A stretch of 64,000 nt of DNA, taken from Halostagnicola kamekurae. GTDB lineage: Archaea > Halobacteriota > Halobacteria > Halobacteriales > Natrialbaceae. The translations under genes and the position numbers were made by a program. Each line of letters opens with the position of its first letter. The stretch's first letter is position 1. The notes beneath the pieces were generated by a model. That model was not told the DNA's origin and did not search any database. It was given only the letters and a program-made list of their open reading frames with translations. The stretch spans positions 682,001 to 746,000 of the forward strand of contig NZ_FOZS01000001.1 in NCBI RefSeq assembly GCF_900116205.1, given 5' to 3'. Shown here piece by piece: positions 1 to 9,612 of this stretch.

Positions 1-291
1 GAGCCGGTGTTGGCGAACGTCGACATCGCCGACTGGTTCGATACGATCCTCTGTTGTACCGAACAGACGGGCTGGAAACCCGACCCGACGCCTGTCGAAC
101 AGGTAATGGCGGATCTCGAGGTCGCGAAAAACGGGCACAAGGGCGTCCTCGCGGGCGACGGCGCGAACGACGTGGGTGCGGCCTGGAACGCCGGACTCGA
201 CGCGATCCACGTCGAACGCGTCGGCCACGACCGACGCGGTCGGTGCGTGCTGGGCGATTACCGCGTCGAATCGTTCGACGAACTGTTTTAG
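1..291 (+). CDS. HAD-superfamily hydrolase, C-terminal fragment (cut by window edge)
   Basis: The frame is open from base 1 to a TAG at 289-291, so the gene starts outside the window. The visible 96 residues carry the late motifs of a haloacid-dehalogenase-type phosphatase: a KPDP stretch (motif III lysine) and the acidic motif IV GDGANDVGAAWNAG, followed by the usual GL-AIHV strand. The N-terminal nucleophile aspartates lie upstream of the window. Phosphatase activity on a small metabolite is the family expectation; the substrate cannot be read. It ends about 60 bp before the convergent HTH_10 regulator. Confidence 0.8.
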   Translation, partial: EPVLANVDIADWFDTILCCTEQTGWKPDPTPVEQVMADLEVAKNGHKGVLAGDGANDVGAAWNAGLDAIHVERVGHDRRGRCVLGDYRVESFDELF

Positions 292-353
292 CGCGGGGAC
301 TGTTACTGCTAGGAATTTGAGACGGTTGATCGCCTTTTGACGAGAACAACGAG

Positions 354-1010
354 CTACTGGTTCGAGGTCGGCGGTTCGCCCGGGGGTCGAAGTTCCTCGT
401 TGACCAGCGTCTCGTAGGCGCGGCGCAACCGTTCGGACAGCGCCTGATGTGAGATGTCGAGCGTTTCGGCGAGTTCCTCCATCGAAATCTGGCGCGGAAT
501 CTCGAAGTACCCCTCCTCGAGGGCCGCCTCCAGGGCTTCCTGCTGCTCGGGGGTAAGCCTCGTGTCGCGGGTCGTCTCCGCGGTCACGTCGGTCACCCGC
601 CGAAGGTCGGCGGTGATATCCTCCTCGAGAAGCCGATCCCTGATCGTCCAGAGGTCGTCTCTGTCCCTGACGCGGACTCGCGCCTGCCACCAGCCGTCGA
701 CCCCCCAGACGGCCAACAGCGAGCAGGTCCCCTCGAGAAGTTCGTCGGACAGCAGCGGTGTCGTTCCCGCGAACCGGACGTCGTAGAGGAGCCGGTCGCC
801 CGCCGTGACGAGATGCTCGTAGCCCTCGACCGCCGGATCGGTTTCGAAGGCCTCGCGAACGGTTTCGGGATCGGCTCCGATGACCCACAGACAGGGCCGG
901 TTCTGGGAAACCGACGACTCGAGCTCGAAGCGAATATCCGGCACCTGTTCGAACGTGGTTGCGAGCATCGTCTCCGTCGCGGGGAAACGGAACTCGGCAA
1001 TCGTCGACAT
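354..1010 (-). CDS. HTH_10 (Bat-type) transcriptional regulator
   Basis: A 218-residue haloarchaeal regulator. The C-terminal part reads LTPEQQEALEAALEEGYFEIPR and then TLDISHQALSERLRRA, the hallmark of the HTH_10 domain of bacterio-opsin-activator-like proteins. The N-terminal half is the associated ligand/sensor-type domain. The start at 1010 (MSTIAEFRF) was chosen over an upstream ATG because family members begin with this strand and the extra 40 residues are basic and non-conserved in appearance. Target genes are unknown. It is a stand-alone transcript, convergent with the HAD gene. Confidence 0.82.
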   Translation of the reverse strand: MSTIAEFRFPATETMLATTFEQVPDIRFELESSVSQNRPCLWVIGADPETVREAFETDPAVEGYEHLVTAGDRLLYDVRFAGTTPLLSDELLEGTCSLLAVWGVDGWWQARVRVRDRDDLWTIRDRLLEEDITADLRRVTDVTAETTRDTRLTPEQQEALEAALEEGYFEIPRQISMEELAETLDISHQALSERLRRAYETLVNEELRPPGEPPTSNQ

Positions 1011-1225
1011 CACTACTGGTACAGCAGTGAGCGATAAAACTCCTATTCCGCTCAAATAGAGGGTCTCTCGAGCGTGTTTTCGGTCATATCGTGAAAAACC
1101 AGTTACGGCGATTGTTCGTCGCTGGGGCACGTTCGAGTCGCCATCGTCTGCGAACCGCCGTCTCTGTGAATCGTTACCGGTTGCAAATCGCCATCTCTGC
1201 GAATCGTCTCTACCTTCGGCTCGTC

Positions 1226-3157
1226 TCAGTCCGCGAGCCGGTCGGCGAGTTCACGTACGCCCGGTTTCTCGAGTCGGTCGGGATTCCCCAGCACGCGGAC
1301 GGGTTGCTCGCCGAGGGAGACGAATCCCAGATCGAGTCGGTCGGCTGTCTCGCGGAGACCGACGGCGGCGTCGGCCGACCCGTCGACGATTCGTCGTGCC
1401 GGACTCTCGTGGGCGCGGAGCCCGAGGCCGAAACCGTCGATCGACTCGGTCAGGTCCGCCCGCGAGGCGTCGCGCTCGTCGGCTAACTCGTCGATCTCGC
1501 GCTCGAGGCTCGTTCGAAGCCCCGAGTCGGGCGTGCGGTTGACGAAGCGGTGATCGCCCTCGACGAGATCGACAATCCCCTCTACCTCTCGCGGATTTCC
1601 TGGCGGGACGATCAGCCCCCACTCGCGGGTGTAGCGGCCGAGTTCGGTCGCGTCGACATCGCGCTCGAGCGGTCCGGCGGCGACGACGAAATCCGGGATG
1701 CCGTCTCGAAGGCGTCTGAGCCCCGGTCGGGTGCCGACCGAGAGGTATCGGGGGTGCTCGAGGCCGTCGAGCAACCGATTGAGCGTCGGGTCGCCCTCGC
1801 CGACGCCCAGAAGTGTTGGGGGGCGCACGTCCGGCGAAAAGAGTTTCACCTCGACGCGTTCGCCCGCCTCGAGGTAGTCAGTCTCCGCCGAGATCTCGAC
1901 CACGCCGTCGGCCTCGGAGAGGCTCGTCGTCGCGCCGCTTCCCTTATCGACGGGATAGACGAGCCGCTCGCCGTCGCCGTCGGTCGTGATGCCGATGGGC
2001 ATGAGTCGAAGTCGCCCCTGCTCGGAGCGCGCTTCGGTCGCCATCGATCCCGAGAGGGTCGCGCTCGCGGGCTCCGGGAGTCCCGCGGCCTCGCGGATCG
2101 CCGGGGCGACGAACGTCCGGAAGACCATCATCGCCGAGACGGGGTAGCCGGGGAGGCCGACGTAGGCCGATTCGCCGGCCGACGGTCGCGCCCCGTTTGC
2201 GGCGTCGTCGGCTCGAGGTCCGGCGTCCTCGAGTCGGCCCACGAGCATCGGTTTGCCGGGCTTGACGCTGACGCCGTGGACGAGGAGTTCGCCCTGGTCT
2301 TCGATCACGCGGTAGATGACGTCGACGGTGCTCGCGCTCGTCGAGCCGGAGGAGAGCACGAGGTCGCACTCGGCGGCGGCCTCGCGAAGCACCCGCTCCA
2401 TCTCCGCCGGGTCGTCGCCCGCGTGGGGGTAGAGGACGGGTTCGCCGCCCGCGTCTTCGACGCCCGCGGCGACGGTGTAGCTGTTGACGTCGTAGATCTC
2501 GCCGCGGGCGCTCTCTATGGGCTCGCCGGGTCGAACGAGTTCGTCGCCGGTCGAGACGATGCCGACTCGAGGCTTCGATCGAACCGGGACCTCCTCGCGG
2601 CCCAGTGCGGAGAGGAGCCCGATGTCTCGCGGCGTCAGCCGCGTTCCGGGGCCGACGGCCCGTTCGCCCGCGGCGACGTCAGCGCCCGCGAACATCACGT
2701 TGTGACCGGGAGCGACGCTCGTGCGCACCAGAACGTCGCGGTCGGCACTCTCGTCGGCCGCGCTCCCGGCGTCCCCGCTATCCTCGCTCGTCCGTTCGAC
2801 CGGGACCATCGCGTCGGCCCCGTCGGGCATCACGGCGCCGGTCGAGATCTCGACGGCCTCGCCCTCGCCGACGGAGACGGCCGGTTCCTCGCCGGCGTGG
2901 ACTGTCCCGACGACCGAGAGCCGCGCGGGATCGCCCTCGTCGGCGCCGAAGGTGTCTCGCGCCCGAAGCGCGTAGCCGTCCAGGCTCGAGCGGTCGAATC
3001 CGGGCACGTCGAGCTCGGCGTCGATCCGCGCGAGGAGCACGCGCCCGCGCGCATTCTCGAGCGATACCCGTTCGACGCCGCCCTCGAGCGAGAGCGAGTC
3101 GATCGCCTCGCGGGCCTCGGCGGGCGAGGCGAGGTCGCGAAATTCCGTGCGGTCCAT
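1226..3157 (-). CDS. moeA: MoeA-type molybdopterin molybdenumtransferase fused to a periplasmic-binding-like domain
   Basis: 643 residues, much longer than a plain MoeA of about 400. Residues 1 to about 425 are MoeA: a GFDRSSLDGYA-type active-site loop, SSGSTSASTVDV, VHGVSVKPGKPMLVG and GLPGYPVSAM. The last 200 residues have the LysR-substrate-binding/PBP-like fold pattern, with GTRPGLRRLRDGIPDFVVAAG, GLIVPPGNP and DAAVGLRETADRLDLGFVSLGEQ. MoeA inserts molybdenum into adenylylated molybdopterin in the cytoplasm. In archaeal fusions the extra domain is thought to bind molybdate or a small ligand, which is inference. A second MoeA lies at 7211-8542. Confidence 0.9.
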   Translation of the reverse strand: MDRTEFRDLASPAEAREAIDSLSLEGGVERVSLENARGRVLLARIDAELDVPGFDRSSLDGYALRARDTFGADEGDPARLSVVGTVHAGEEPAVSVGEGEAVEISTGAVMPDGADAMVPVERTSEDSGDAGSAADESADRDVLVRTSVAPGHNVMFAGADVAAGERAVGPGTRLTPRDIGLLSALGREEVPVRSKPRVGIVSTGDELVRPGEPIESARGEIYDVNSYTVAAGVEDAGGEPVLYPHAGDDPAEMERVLREAAAECDLVLSSGSTSASTVDVIYRVIEDQGELLVHGVSVKPGKPMLVGRLEDAGPRADDAANGARPSAGESAYVGLPGYPVSAMMVFRTFVAPAIREAAGLPEPASATLSGSMATEARSEQGRLRLMPIGITTDGDGERLVYPVDKGSGATTSLSEADGVVEISAETDYLEAGERVEVKLFSPDVRPPTLLGVGEGDPTLNRLLDGLEHPRYLSVGTRPGLRRLRDGIPDFVVAAGPLERDVDATELGRYTREWGLIVPPGNPREVEGIVDLVEGDHRFVNRTPDSGLRTSLEREIDELADERDASRADLTESIDGFGLGLRAHESPARRIVDGSADAAVGLRETADRLDLGFVSLGEQPVRVLGNPDRLEKPGVRELADRLAD

Positions 3158-3245
3158 ATAGCGGGTGTTCGGCCGCGGGGGCTAAAAACGTCGGTCGATA
3201 CCTCCTGCAGGACGGGTCGCCACCCTTCGCAGTGGGTGGAATACG

Positions 3246-4130
3246 CTACTCGCCTAGGTGCTCGAGCACCAGCGCCGTCACCGCCTCGGGTTCCTCGTGT
3301 GGGACCCAGTGGCCGGTTTCGGGAAACCGCTCGAGGCGGCCGTCCTCGCAGTAGGCCAGACTCTCTGGGGCCATCTCGGGCTCGAGCGCGAAGTCCTGTT
3401 CGCCCCACATGACGAGCGTGGGAGCGTCAACGAGGTCTCGAGGCGGCGAGGCGGTGTGACGGGCGGCGGCGCGGTACCAGTTGATCGTCGCCGTCAGCGC
3501 GCCGGGTCGACGCCAGGCGGCACGATACCGCGCAATATCCTCGTCGGTGAACGTCCCCGGCGACGCGTTGGCTCGCAGGGCTCGCTCGAAGAACGCGAAG
3601 TTCTCGCGCTTGCAGGTCCACTCGGGCAGTCGAGGTAACTGGAAGAAAAATACGTACCAGCTCTTTTTCAGCTGTGTCGGGTTCGACAGGACGTGATGTC
3701 GGAGGACGGCGGGATGGGGGACGTTGACGATTCCGAGGCGGTCGACGGTCGCGGGGTAGCGGAGCGCGAGTTCCCAGGCGACCGACGCGCCCCAGTCGTG
3801 GCCGACGACGTGTGCGGACTCGCGTCCCTCGCTGTGGACGAGTTCGACGACGTCGCGGACGAGTTCGCTCTTCCTGTAGGATCGGACGCCGTCGGGTTTC
3901 TCGCTCAAGTTGTAGCCGCGCTGGTCGGGGACGAGCACGCGATAGCCCGCCTCCACGAGCGGTTCGATCTGCTCGCGCCAGCAGTAGAAAAAGTCGGGAA
4001 ACCCGTGGAGCAAGACGACCAGCGGACCGTCTTCGTCTCCCGCGGCGACGACGTGGAGTCGAACGCCGTTTACGTCGCGATAGGTCGATTCGGCACTCGA
4101 GTCGGTCAGCAGCGAGGCGTCGGTTTGCAT
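3246..4130 (-). CDS. alpha/beta hydrolase, epoxide hydrolase/haloacetate dehalogenase type
   Basis: 294 residues with the full alpha/beta-hydrolase set: oxyanion-hole HGFPDFFYCW, nucleophile elbow VGHDWGASVAW with aspartate as nucleophile, a late acidic residue region MWGEQDFAL, and the histidine in FPETGHWVPHEEP. The Asp nucleophile and HGFPD motif point to soluble epoxide hydrolases or haloacetate dehalogenases rather than esterases. It is cytoplasmic with no signal sequence. It diverges from the serine hydrolase at 4193 across a 62-bp AT-richer promoter gap. Substrate unknown. Confidence 0.88.
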   Translation of the reverse strand: MQTDASLLTDSSAESTYRDVNGVRLHVVAAGDEDGPLVVLLHGFPDFFYCWREQIEPLVEAGYRVLVPDQRGYNLSEKPDGVRSYRKSELVRDVVELVHSEGRESAHVVGHDWGASVAWELALRYPATVDRLGIVNVPHPAVLRHHVLSNPTQLKKSWYVFFFQLPRLPEWTCKRENFAFFERALRANASPGTFTDEDIARYRAAWRRPGALTATINWYRAAARHTASPPRDLVDAPTLVMWGEQDFALEPEMAPESLAYCEDGRLERFPETGHWVPHEEPEAVTALVLEHLGE

Positions 4131-4192
4131 TCTCGATCCCTGTCGTCACGTTAGATGGGAATAGTTATGAAATTGCCAGTTGAGTCGCCACT

Positions 4193-5341
4193 ATGGCACG
4201 AATCAGCGAGGGGGACCGACAGCGGGTGCGCGAACTCTTCGAACGGCACCTCGAGGTCGGCCTCCACCACGGGGCCCAGTGTGCGGTCTACGTCGACGGG
4301 GAACTCGAACTCGATCTGGCCGGCGGACAGGCGAACGCGGGCGACGAGTCGTCCGAAAGCGCCCTCCCGACGACGCCGGACACCCGCCACGTGCTGTTTT
4401 CGTGTACGAAGCCTTACGCCGCCGCGGCGCTCCACGCCCTCGTCTGTGACGGCGCGCTCGCCTACGACGACCGCGTCGTCGACCACTGGCCCTCCTTCGC
4501 CGAGGCTGGTTCGACGAAAGCAAGCACGACCGTCCGGCACGTTCTCAGTCACACGGCGGGGCTTCCGTCCGGCGACATCGACCGCCGCCCCGAACTCTGG
4601 GACGACTGGGCCGCCGTCGTCGAGCGTCTCGAGGCGATGGAACCGGTCTCGCCGCCCGGCAAACGGCCGGCCTACCACTCGCTGACGTTCGGCTGGCTCG
4701 TCGGCGAACTCGTCAGGCGCGTCTCGGGCAGCCCGATCGAACGGGTCGTCGCGGATCGGGTCTTCGACCCGCTCGAGATGAACGACACGGGAATCGGCCT
4801 GCGGGACGACGAGAACGGGCCGGTCGCGACGCTCACCGGGTTCGACGCCTTCGACGGCTGTCGGGACCTCGAGGAGGGGCTCGGCGGGCACGCGGAGATC
4901 GCCGACTCGTTCAACAGCGAGGCGATCCACCGGGCCGTGATCCCCGCCGCAAACGGGATCGGAACGGCTCGAGACATGGCCCGGTTTTACGCCTGTCTCG
5001 CGAACGGCGGCGAACTCGACGGCGCGCGGATCCTCGATTCCGAGGTCGTCGAGACGGTGACGACTCTCTGGGCCGCGACGGACGAGGACGGGACGCTGGG
5101 TCGACCCTCGCGGTACGGCCTCGGCGTCTGGAAAGGGGGAACGAGCACGGATCCGTTCGGCTCGCTCACGCCGTCTCGCGTGTTCGGCCACTCCGGTCTC
5201 GGAAGCAGCGTCGGCTGGGCCGATCCCGCCGAAAACATCAGTTTCGCGTACGTGACGAACGGCGTGCGAGAGGAGACCTACGAGCACGTTACGAGAGCCA
5301 GCGCGCTCGGCGACGCGGTTCGGCTAGCCGTGAGCGGGTGA
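4193..5341 (+). CDS. serine hydrolase, class C beta-lactamase/EstB family
   Basis: 382 residues of the beta-lactamase-related (PF00144) fold. SCTKPYAAAALH supplies the SxxK nucleophile/lysine pair, YHSLTFGW the tyrosine motif, and FGHSGLGSSVGW the HxG motif near the C-terminus. Enzymes of this family act as carboxylesterases or D-amino-acid peptidases, and true antibiotic hydrolysis is unlikely in an archaeon. There is no signal peptide, so it is probably cytoplasmic. It starts 11 bp after an AT-rich stretch (TTATGAAATTGCC), consistent with a short leader. Confidence 0.88.
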   Translation: MARISEGDRQRVRELFERHLEVGLHHGAQCAVYVDGELELDLAGGQANAGDESSESALPTTPDTRHVLFSCTKPYAAAALHALVCDGALAYDDRVVDHWPSFAEAGSTKASTTVRHVLSHTAGLPSGDIDRRPELWDDWAAVVERLEAMEPVSPPGKRPAYHSLTFGWLVGELVRRVSGSPIERVVADRVFDPLEMNDTGIGLRDDENGPVATLTGFDAFDGCRDLEEGLGGHAEIADSFNSEAIHRAVIPAANGIGTARDMARFYACLANGGELDGARILDSEVVETVTTLWAATDEDGTLGRPSRYGLGVWKGGTSTDPFGSLTPSRVFGHSGLGSSVGWADPAENISFAYVTNGVREETYEHVTRASALGDAVRLAVSG

Positions 5342-5419
5342 GGTCGTCTCGAGCGCCGAAGTCACCTGCGAGCCGACGGAGACCGAAGGTGCCCGCGAAC
5401 CGACGGGGATCGAAGCCGC

Positions 5420-6982
5420 CTAGCACGCCTGTTCGACGACGGTGAATCGACCCGTTTCCTCGTACTCGCCGTCGATCGGACTCGGCTGGTAGAACCGGTG
5501 GACGGTGATCGACTCGACCGAGTCGCCGCGGCGGTCGATCGCCTGTTCGCAGGCCCACTCGGCGTAGTCGACGGCGATGATTCCATCCGTATCGCCGTTT
5601 CCGGAGGCCCAGACGGTCTGCATGAACTTTCGCTCGCGGAACGTGTCGTACTCCTTCGAAGCGTCAGGCGGCCGATCGTCAGTTATCGTTCCGTTGCCGA
5701 ACGCGTCGACCTCCTCCCCCGACTCGAGTTGCGCTTCGACGGCGTACCAGCTGTAGCCCTCCGTTGGGTTCGGCGCGTACAACCCCCACTGTTGCTGGTC
5801 GACCGACGTCTCGAGTTCGTCCGGCAGATCGTGATCGGTGACGTAGGCCGTCCCGTACAGGAGGATCGAAACGAGCGCGAGGACGCTAACGACGGTCAGC
5901 AGCGAGCGACAGTACGCGCGGACGAACGACAGCTTCGACTCGTATCCCCGTTGCTCGAGCGCGTCGAACGCGCGCCGTTCGAGCGGCCGTCCGGCGATCG
6001 ACTCGAGTCTCGCCCTGCTCGGCAGCCGCTCGAGCAGGCCCGTTGGAACGAGACGACGGAGCGCGTCCCAGAACGGCGGCGTGAGAAACGGGAGGAGCGC
6101 CGTCGTGAGGACGAGCGGGAAGAGTCCGACAGACATCGTCAGCAACATCCCCGCGAACGCGCCGACGTAGACGAGCGCGAAGGCCGCTCGCACCCGCCCG
6201 TCGGTCACGAGCAAAAAGAGAACCGAGCCGGCTAGCAGGCCCACCCAGGCCCAGTTCATCGCCTCGAGCAATGTCGGATACGCGGTGAGATGATTGCCGA
6301 GAAAGATCGTCATCACGTCGTTCGACATCGCGATCTGGAGGGCTTCGCCCTCGTACCAGGTATTGCCCTGGTGCTTGAGAACGGCGTTCTGTGAGAACAC
6401 CATCAACGGTTGTATCAGCAGGGCCGCGGTACCGAACCCGACGACGCTTGCCCGCGCCGAGCCGCGACGAAGCGCGTCGACCGACCAACGTTCTCCCAGC
6501 GGGGTCAAAAGCGCCAGGAACAGCAACACTCGAAGGAGCTTGTCCCCGCCGTTGAGAACCGCGGGATTTCGCGCCTGCAGCGACAGCAATAGTCCCAGCG
6601 AGACGAACCCGACCAATCTCGTCCGGTAGCCGAGCACGAACGCGAGCGCGAACAGGCCCGCGATACCGAACAGCAGCTGCTGGAACCACAGTTCGCCCGA
6701 AAGCGCGTGGACCGACAGGCCGGTGAACTGGCTGTAGGTGGCCTCGTAGGCCTCGATCGGGTACGCGCCGTCGTCCGTGTAAAACTGCTCGATGTTCCCC
6801 CAGCGGACGAGCAGGTCGACCAGCAATATCAGTCCGAACGAGATGCGAACCGCAGCGAGGGCGCGGGTATCGACCTCGAACCGGGAGCGAACCCGCCTGC
6901 CGACCGGCTCGAGGTGGCCAAGCAGCCGCCGGTACCGTTCCGCGTCCGGTCCGACCCGCTCGAGTCTCGAGGCGACGCCCAT
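5420..6982 (-). CDS. HTTM-domain integral membrane protein
   Basis: 520 residues. The N-terminal 330 residues contain repeated hydrophobic helices and the HTTM (vitamin-K-dependent carboxylase-like) signature, beginning VDTRALAAVRISFG and WGNIEQFYTDDGAYP, then FLALLTPLGERWSVDAL. The C-terminal 130 residues, after a last membrane segment, are soluble and end CEQAIDRRGDSVESITV and a terminal cysteine. Family function in archaea is not established. The gene is monocistronic and convergent with the serine hydrolase. Confidence 0.85.
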   Translation of the reverse strand: MGVASRLERVGPDAERYRRLLGHLEPVGRRVRSRFEVDTRALAAVRISFGLILLVDLLVRWGNIEQFYTDDGAYPIEAYEATYSQFTGLSVHALSGELWFQQLLFGIAGLFALAFVLGYRTRLVGFVSLGLLLSLQARNPAVLNGGDKLLRVLLFLALLTPLGERWSVDALRRGSARASVVGFGTAALLIQPLMVFSQNAVLKHQGNTWYEGEALQIAMSNDVMTIFLGNHLTAYPTLLEAMNWAWVGLLAGSVLFLLVTDGRVRAAFALVYVGAFAGMLLTMSVGLFPLVLTTALLPFLTPPFWDALRRLVPTGLLERLPSRARLESIAGRPLERRAFDALEQRGYESKLSFVRAYCRSLLTVVSVLALVSILLYGTAYVTDHDLPDELETSVDQQQWGLYAPNPTEGYSWYAVEAQLESGEEVDAFGNGTITDDRPPDASKEYDTFRERKFMQTVWASGNGDTDGIIAVDYAEWACEQAIDRRGDSVESITVHRFYQPSPIDGEYEETGRFTVVEQAC

Positions 6983-7210
6983 CTAGGGACACCCGCCGCT
7001 GTCGACCGACCGCGAGTCCGTCACCGGAACCGCTTTCGATGTCGAGGGAACCGCTCTCGACGCCGAGGGGAGGATTGTCGAATAGTCGATCATCGGTTCG
7101 TTCAGTGAGATGATCGATTCTGTGTATCTATCTGAAATAAGTTTTGTGGAGCGAAAGGAGCGTCGTCACCCTCGAGCACGCCGACGGCACGGTTCGCGCT
7201 GGCCGCAGCG

Positions 7211-8542
7211 TCACTCCCAGCGCTGGACCGCGACGGTCTCGCCCGCCGGGATCCCCTCGCGGTCGTCGTCGACGACGACCCAGCCGTCGGCGAGCGCGAC
7301 GCTCGAGAGCACGCCGGCCCCACTCGCTCGCGTTGGCACGGCGTCGACGACCGGTCCGTCGGCCGCGCTGTCGGGATCTGCTCCATTGGAGTCCGTGTCG
7401 TCGAGCCCGGTTCCGTCCTCGTCGGCCGGAGATCCGTCCCCGCCCGTCGCTCGAGGCTCGAGCGCGACTCGCGCGAACGTCCGCGTGGCCGGCTCGCTCG
7501 GGATCTTTCGGGTGAGACGCGCCATCGTCGTCAGGTGCGGCTCGGGCTCGGTTCCCTCGAGCCACCGGAGCACCGGCCGCAGGAACTGGACGGCGGTGAC
7601 GATACAGGCGACCGGGTAGCCCGGCAGGGCAAGGACCGGCGTGTCCTCGACGATCCCGAGACAGACCGGATGACCCGGCTCGAGGCCGACGCCGTGGACG
7701 ACCACCTCGCCGATGTCGTCGATGACCTCCGGAAGCAGGTCGCGCTCGCCGACCGACGAGCCGCCGGTCGTGACGATCGCGTCTTTGGTGAGGTCGCGTT
7801 CGATGGCGACCCGAAGCGCGTCGCGATCGTCCGTGACGACGTTCCGGTAGGTCGATCGGCCGCCCCAGCCGTCGACCAGCCGCGAGACCGTGAGTCCGTT
7901 GGTCTCGACGACTTCGCCGGGCTCGGGATCGCGCTGGACGAGTTCCTCGCCGGTCGGGACGACGCCGACCCGCGGTTCCCGTGCGACGGAAACCCGCGAG
8001 CGGCCGACGGATTTGAGCAGCCCCAGATCCGACGGCCTGAGTCGATGGCCCGGTTCGTAGAGCGGCTGTCCCGACTCGACGTCGTCGCCCACCGGGGCGA
8101 CGTTCTCGCCCTCCGCGACCGCCTCGAGGACCTCGAGCTCGTTGGTCCCGTCGATCGTCTCGACGCGCTCGATCATCACGACCGCGTCGCTTCCCTCGGG
8201 AAGCGCGCTCCCCGTGTGAACCCGGACCGCGGTCCCGGACGCGATCGAATCGTCGGCGTCCGCGACGCGGAGCACGGCGGGAGACCGGTCGCTTGCGCCG
8301 AACGTATCAGAGGCCACGACGGCGTAGCCGTCCATCGCCGCCCGACGGTAGTGGGGCACGTCCCGCGAGGCGGTCACCGACTCGGCGATCGCGCGGCCGG
8401 TCGCCTGCTCGATCGGGAGCCGTTCCGTTCGCGGCTCGCGCTCGTCGACCGCGAGTGCGTCTCGCAAGGCAGTGCGGGCCTCCTCGAGCGGCGTCCGTAC
8501 CTTGAAGCCCGCCTCCGTTCGCTCGTGGTCGGCACCTTTCAT
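7211..8542 (-). CDS. moeA: MoeA/gephyrin-type molybdopterin molybdenumtransferase
   Basis: A 443-residue MoeA without an extra C-terminal domain. Visible motifs are YRRAAMDGYAVVASDTFG, HTGSALPEGSDAVV, GVVPTGEEL, the MPT-binding TTGGSSVGERDLLPEV, VHGVGLEPGHPVCLG and LPGYPVACIV. It is predicted to act in the last step of molybdenum cofactor synthesis. The start at 8542 (MKGADHERTEAG) is preferred over the ATG 27 bp upstream by family length. An acidic Asp/Gly-rich insertion (about residues 375-405) near the C-terminus looks like a lineage-specific loop. It partners functionally with the fused MoeA at 1226-3157. Confidence 0.92.
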   Translation of the reverse strand: MKGADHERTEAGFKVRTPLEEARTALRDALAVDEREPRTERLPIEQATGRAIAESVTASRDVPHYRRAAMDGYAVVASDTFGASDRSPAVLRVADADDSIASGTAVRVHTGSALPEGSDAVVMIERVETIDGTNELEVLEAVAEGENVAPVGDDVESGQPLYEPGHRLRPSDLGLLKSVGRSRVSVAREPRVGVVPTGEELVQRDPEPGEVVETNGLTVSRLVDGWGGRSTYRNVVTDDRDALRVAIERDLTKDAIVTTGGSSVGERDLLPEVIDDIGEVVVHGVGLEPGHPVCLGIVEDTPVLALPGYPVACIVTAVQFLRPVLRWLEGTEPEPHLTTMARLTRKIPSEPATRTFARVALEPRATGGDGSPADEDGTGLDDTDSNGADPDSAADGPVVDAVPTRASGAGVLSSVALADGWVVVDDDREGIPAGETVAVQRWE

Positions 8543-8638
8543 ATTCGGACACGCGCGGCGGGCGGCCAAAAACGTGCGGGACCGCCTGGCGAAGTGCGGG
8601 GAGAACCGAGCGAGATCGATCGCCCGCGCCGAGCGACC

Positions 8639-9442
8639 CTAGCTCCGGAGCAGACCGCCGTCGATCGGAATCTCCGCGCCGTTTACGTAACTCGCGTGCG
8701 GACTCGAGAGATACGCGACCGTCTCGCCCAGTTCCTCGGGTTGTCCGATTCGGTCCACCGGAATGTCGGCCGCCAGTTCGGCGAGTCCGGACTCGTAGTC
8801 CGCGTAGGTTCCCCGCTCGACGCCGGCCTCGATCAGTTCCTCGATTCGGGGGGTCTCGATGGTTCCCGGAAGCACGGCATTGGCCCTGATATCGGGTGCG
8901 AACTCGCGGGAGATCGTCTTGATCAGCCCGATCACGCCCCGGCGAACAGAGTTCGAGAGGAGGAGTCCGTCCGCGACCTCTCTGACCGTTCTGGACGTAA
9001 TGGAGGTGATCGTCCCGTATTCTGACTCGCGGAGGTGCGGGTGGGCCTCCTCGATCGTCCAGACGACGCTCATCACGAGCAGGTCGTAGGCCTGATACCA
9101 GTCTTTCTGCTCGGTCTCGAGGAAGGTCGTACTCGGCGGACCCCCGGAGGAGGTGACGAGGTGATCGAGCCCGCCAAAGGCGTCGACGGTCTCTTCGACC
9201 AGGTTTCCGATCTCCTCGGGCGCGGTGAGATCGGCCCGCACTGCGAGGACGTCCCCGGTCGGTCCGTCCGCGGACTCGCTGGCGTCTTCGATCGACTCTC
9301 TCGCTGCCTCGAGTTTATCCTCCCCGCGCCCGCAGATGGCGACGTTCGCGCCCTCGAGCGCCAGCGCCCTCGCGCTCGCGAGACCGAGACCGCTCGAGGA
9401 TGCCGTTACCAGTGCCGTGTTCCCGTCAAGGTGTAGATCCAT
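8639..9442 (-). CDS. SDR-family oxidoreductase
   Basis: 267 residues with the classical short-chain dehydrogenase layout: ALVTASSSGLGLASA (TGxxxGxG-type cofactor loop, with the first Gly replaced by Ala/Ser), VTSSGGPP in place of NNAG, the active-site Ser region ITSITSRTV, and C-terminal YVNGAEIPIDGG. The canonical YxxxK is not present: the segment after SITSRTVREVADG reads LLLSNSVRRG, as in the atypical SDRs related to 3-oxoacyl reductase. Start 9442 (MDLHLDGNTAL) fits the family; the long upstream extension is non-conserved. Substrate unknown. Confidence 0.85.
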   Translation of the reverse strand: MDLHLDGNTALVTASSSGLGLASARALALEGANVAICGRGEDKLEAARESIEDASESADGPTGDVLAVRADLTAPEEIGNLVEETVDAFGGLDHLVTSSGGPPSTTFLETEQKDWYQAYDLLVMSVVWTIEEAHPHLRESEYGTITSITSRTVREVADGLLLSNSVRRGVIGLIKTISREFAPDIRANAVLPGTIETPRIEELIEAGVERGTYADYESGLAELAADIPVDRIGQPEELGETVAYLSSPHASYVNGAEIPIDGGLLRS

Positions 9443-9612
9443 GCGCGGGGAAACGGGACGGGTGACAAAAGGTTTCGGGGACGGGAGACGACCGCGACCG
9501 TCGGCTGGCAGCGACTGCGAGACGATCACGGCAGTAGGCTGACCGCGACAGTGAGACAGAATGGCGGACGAAATCGGGAGCGACGTGAAGAAGGCGGATT
9601 CGTCCGCCGCCG

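Noticed and set aside
1138-1207. Three imperfect copies of a TCGCCATCTCTGCGAATCG-like unit upstream of the HTH_10 gene
   Set aside because: Copies diverge and spacing is uneven. There is no evidence of CRISPR or operator function.
1550-3412. A 620-codon open frame on the plus strand opposite the fused MoeA
   Set aside because: It is the codon-shadow of moeA in high-GC DNA: Arg/Gly/Ala/Asp-rich, no motif, and wholly covered by a well-supported gene.
7535-9025. A 496-codon plus-strand frame opposite the second moeA and the SDR gene
   Set aside because: It spans two genes on the other strand and has shadow-type composition.
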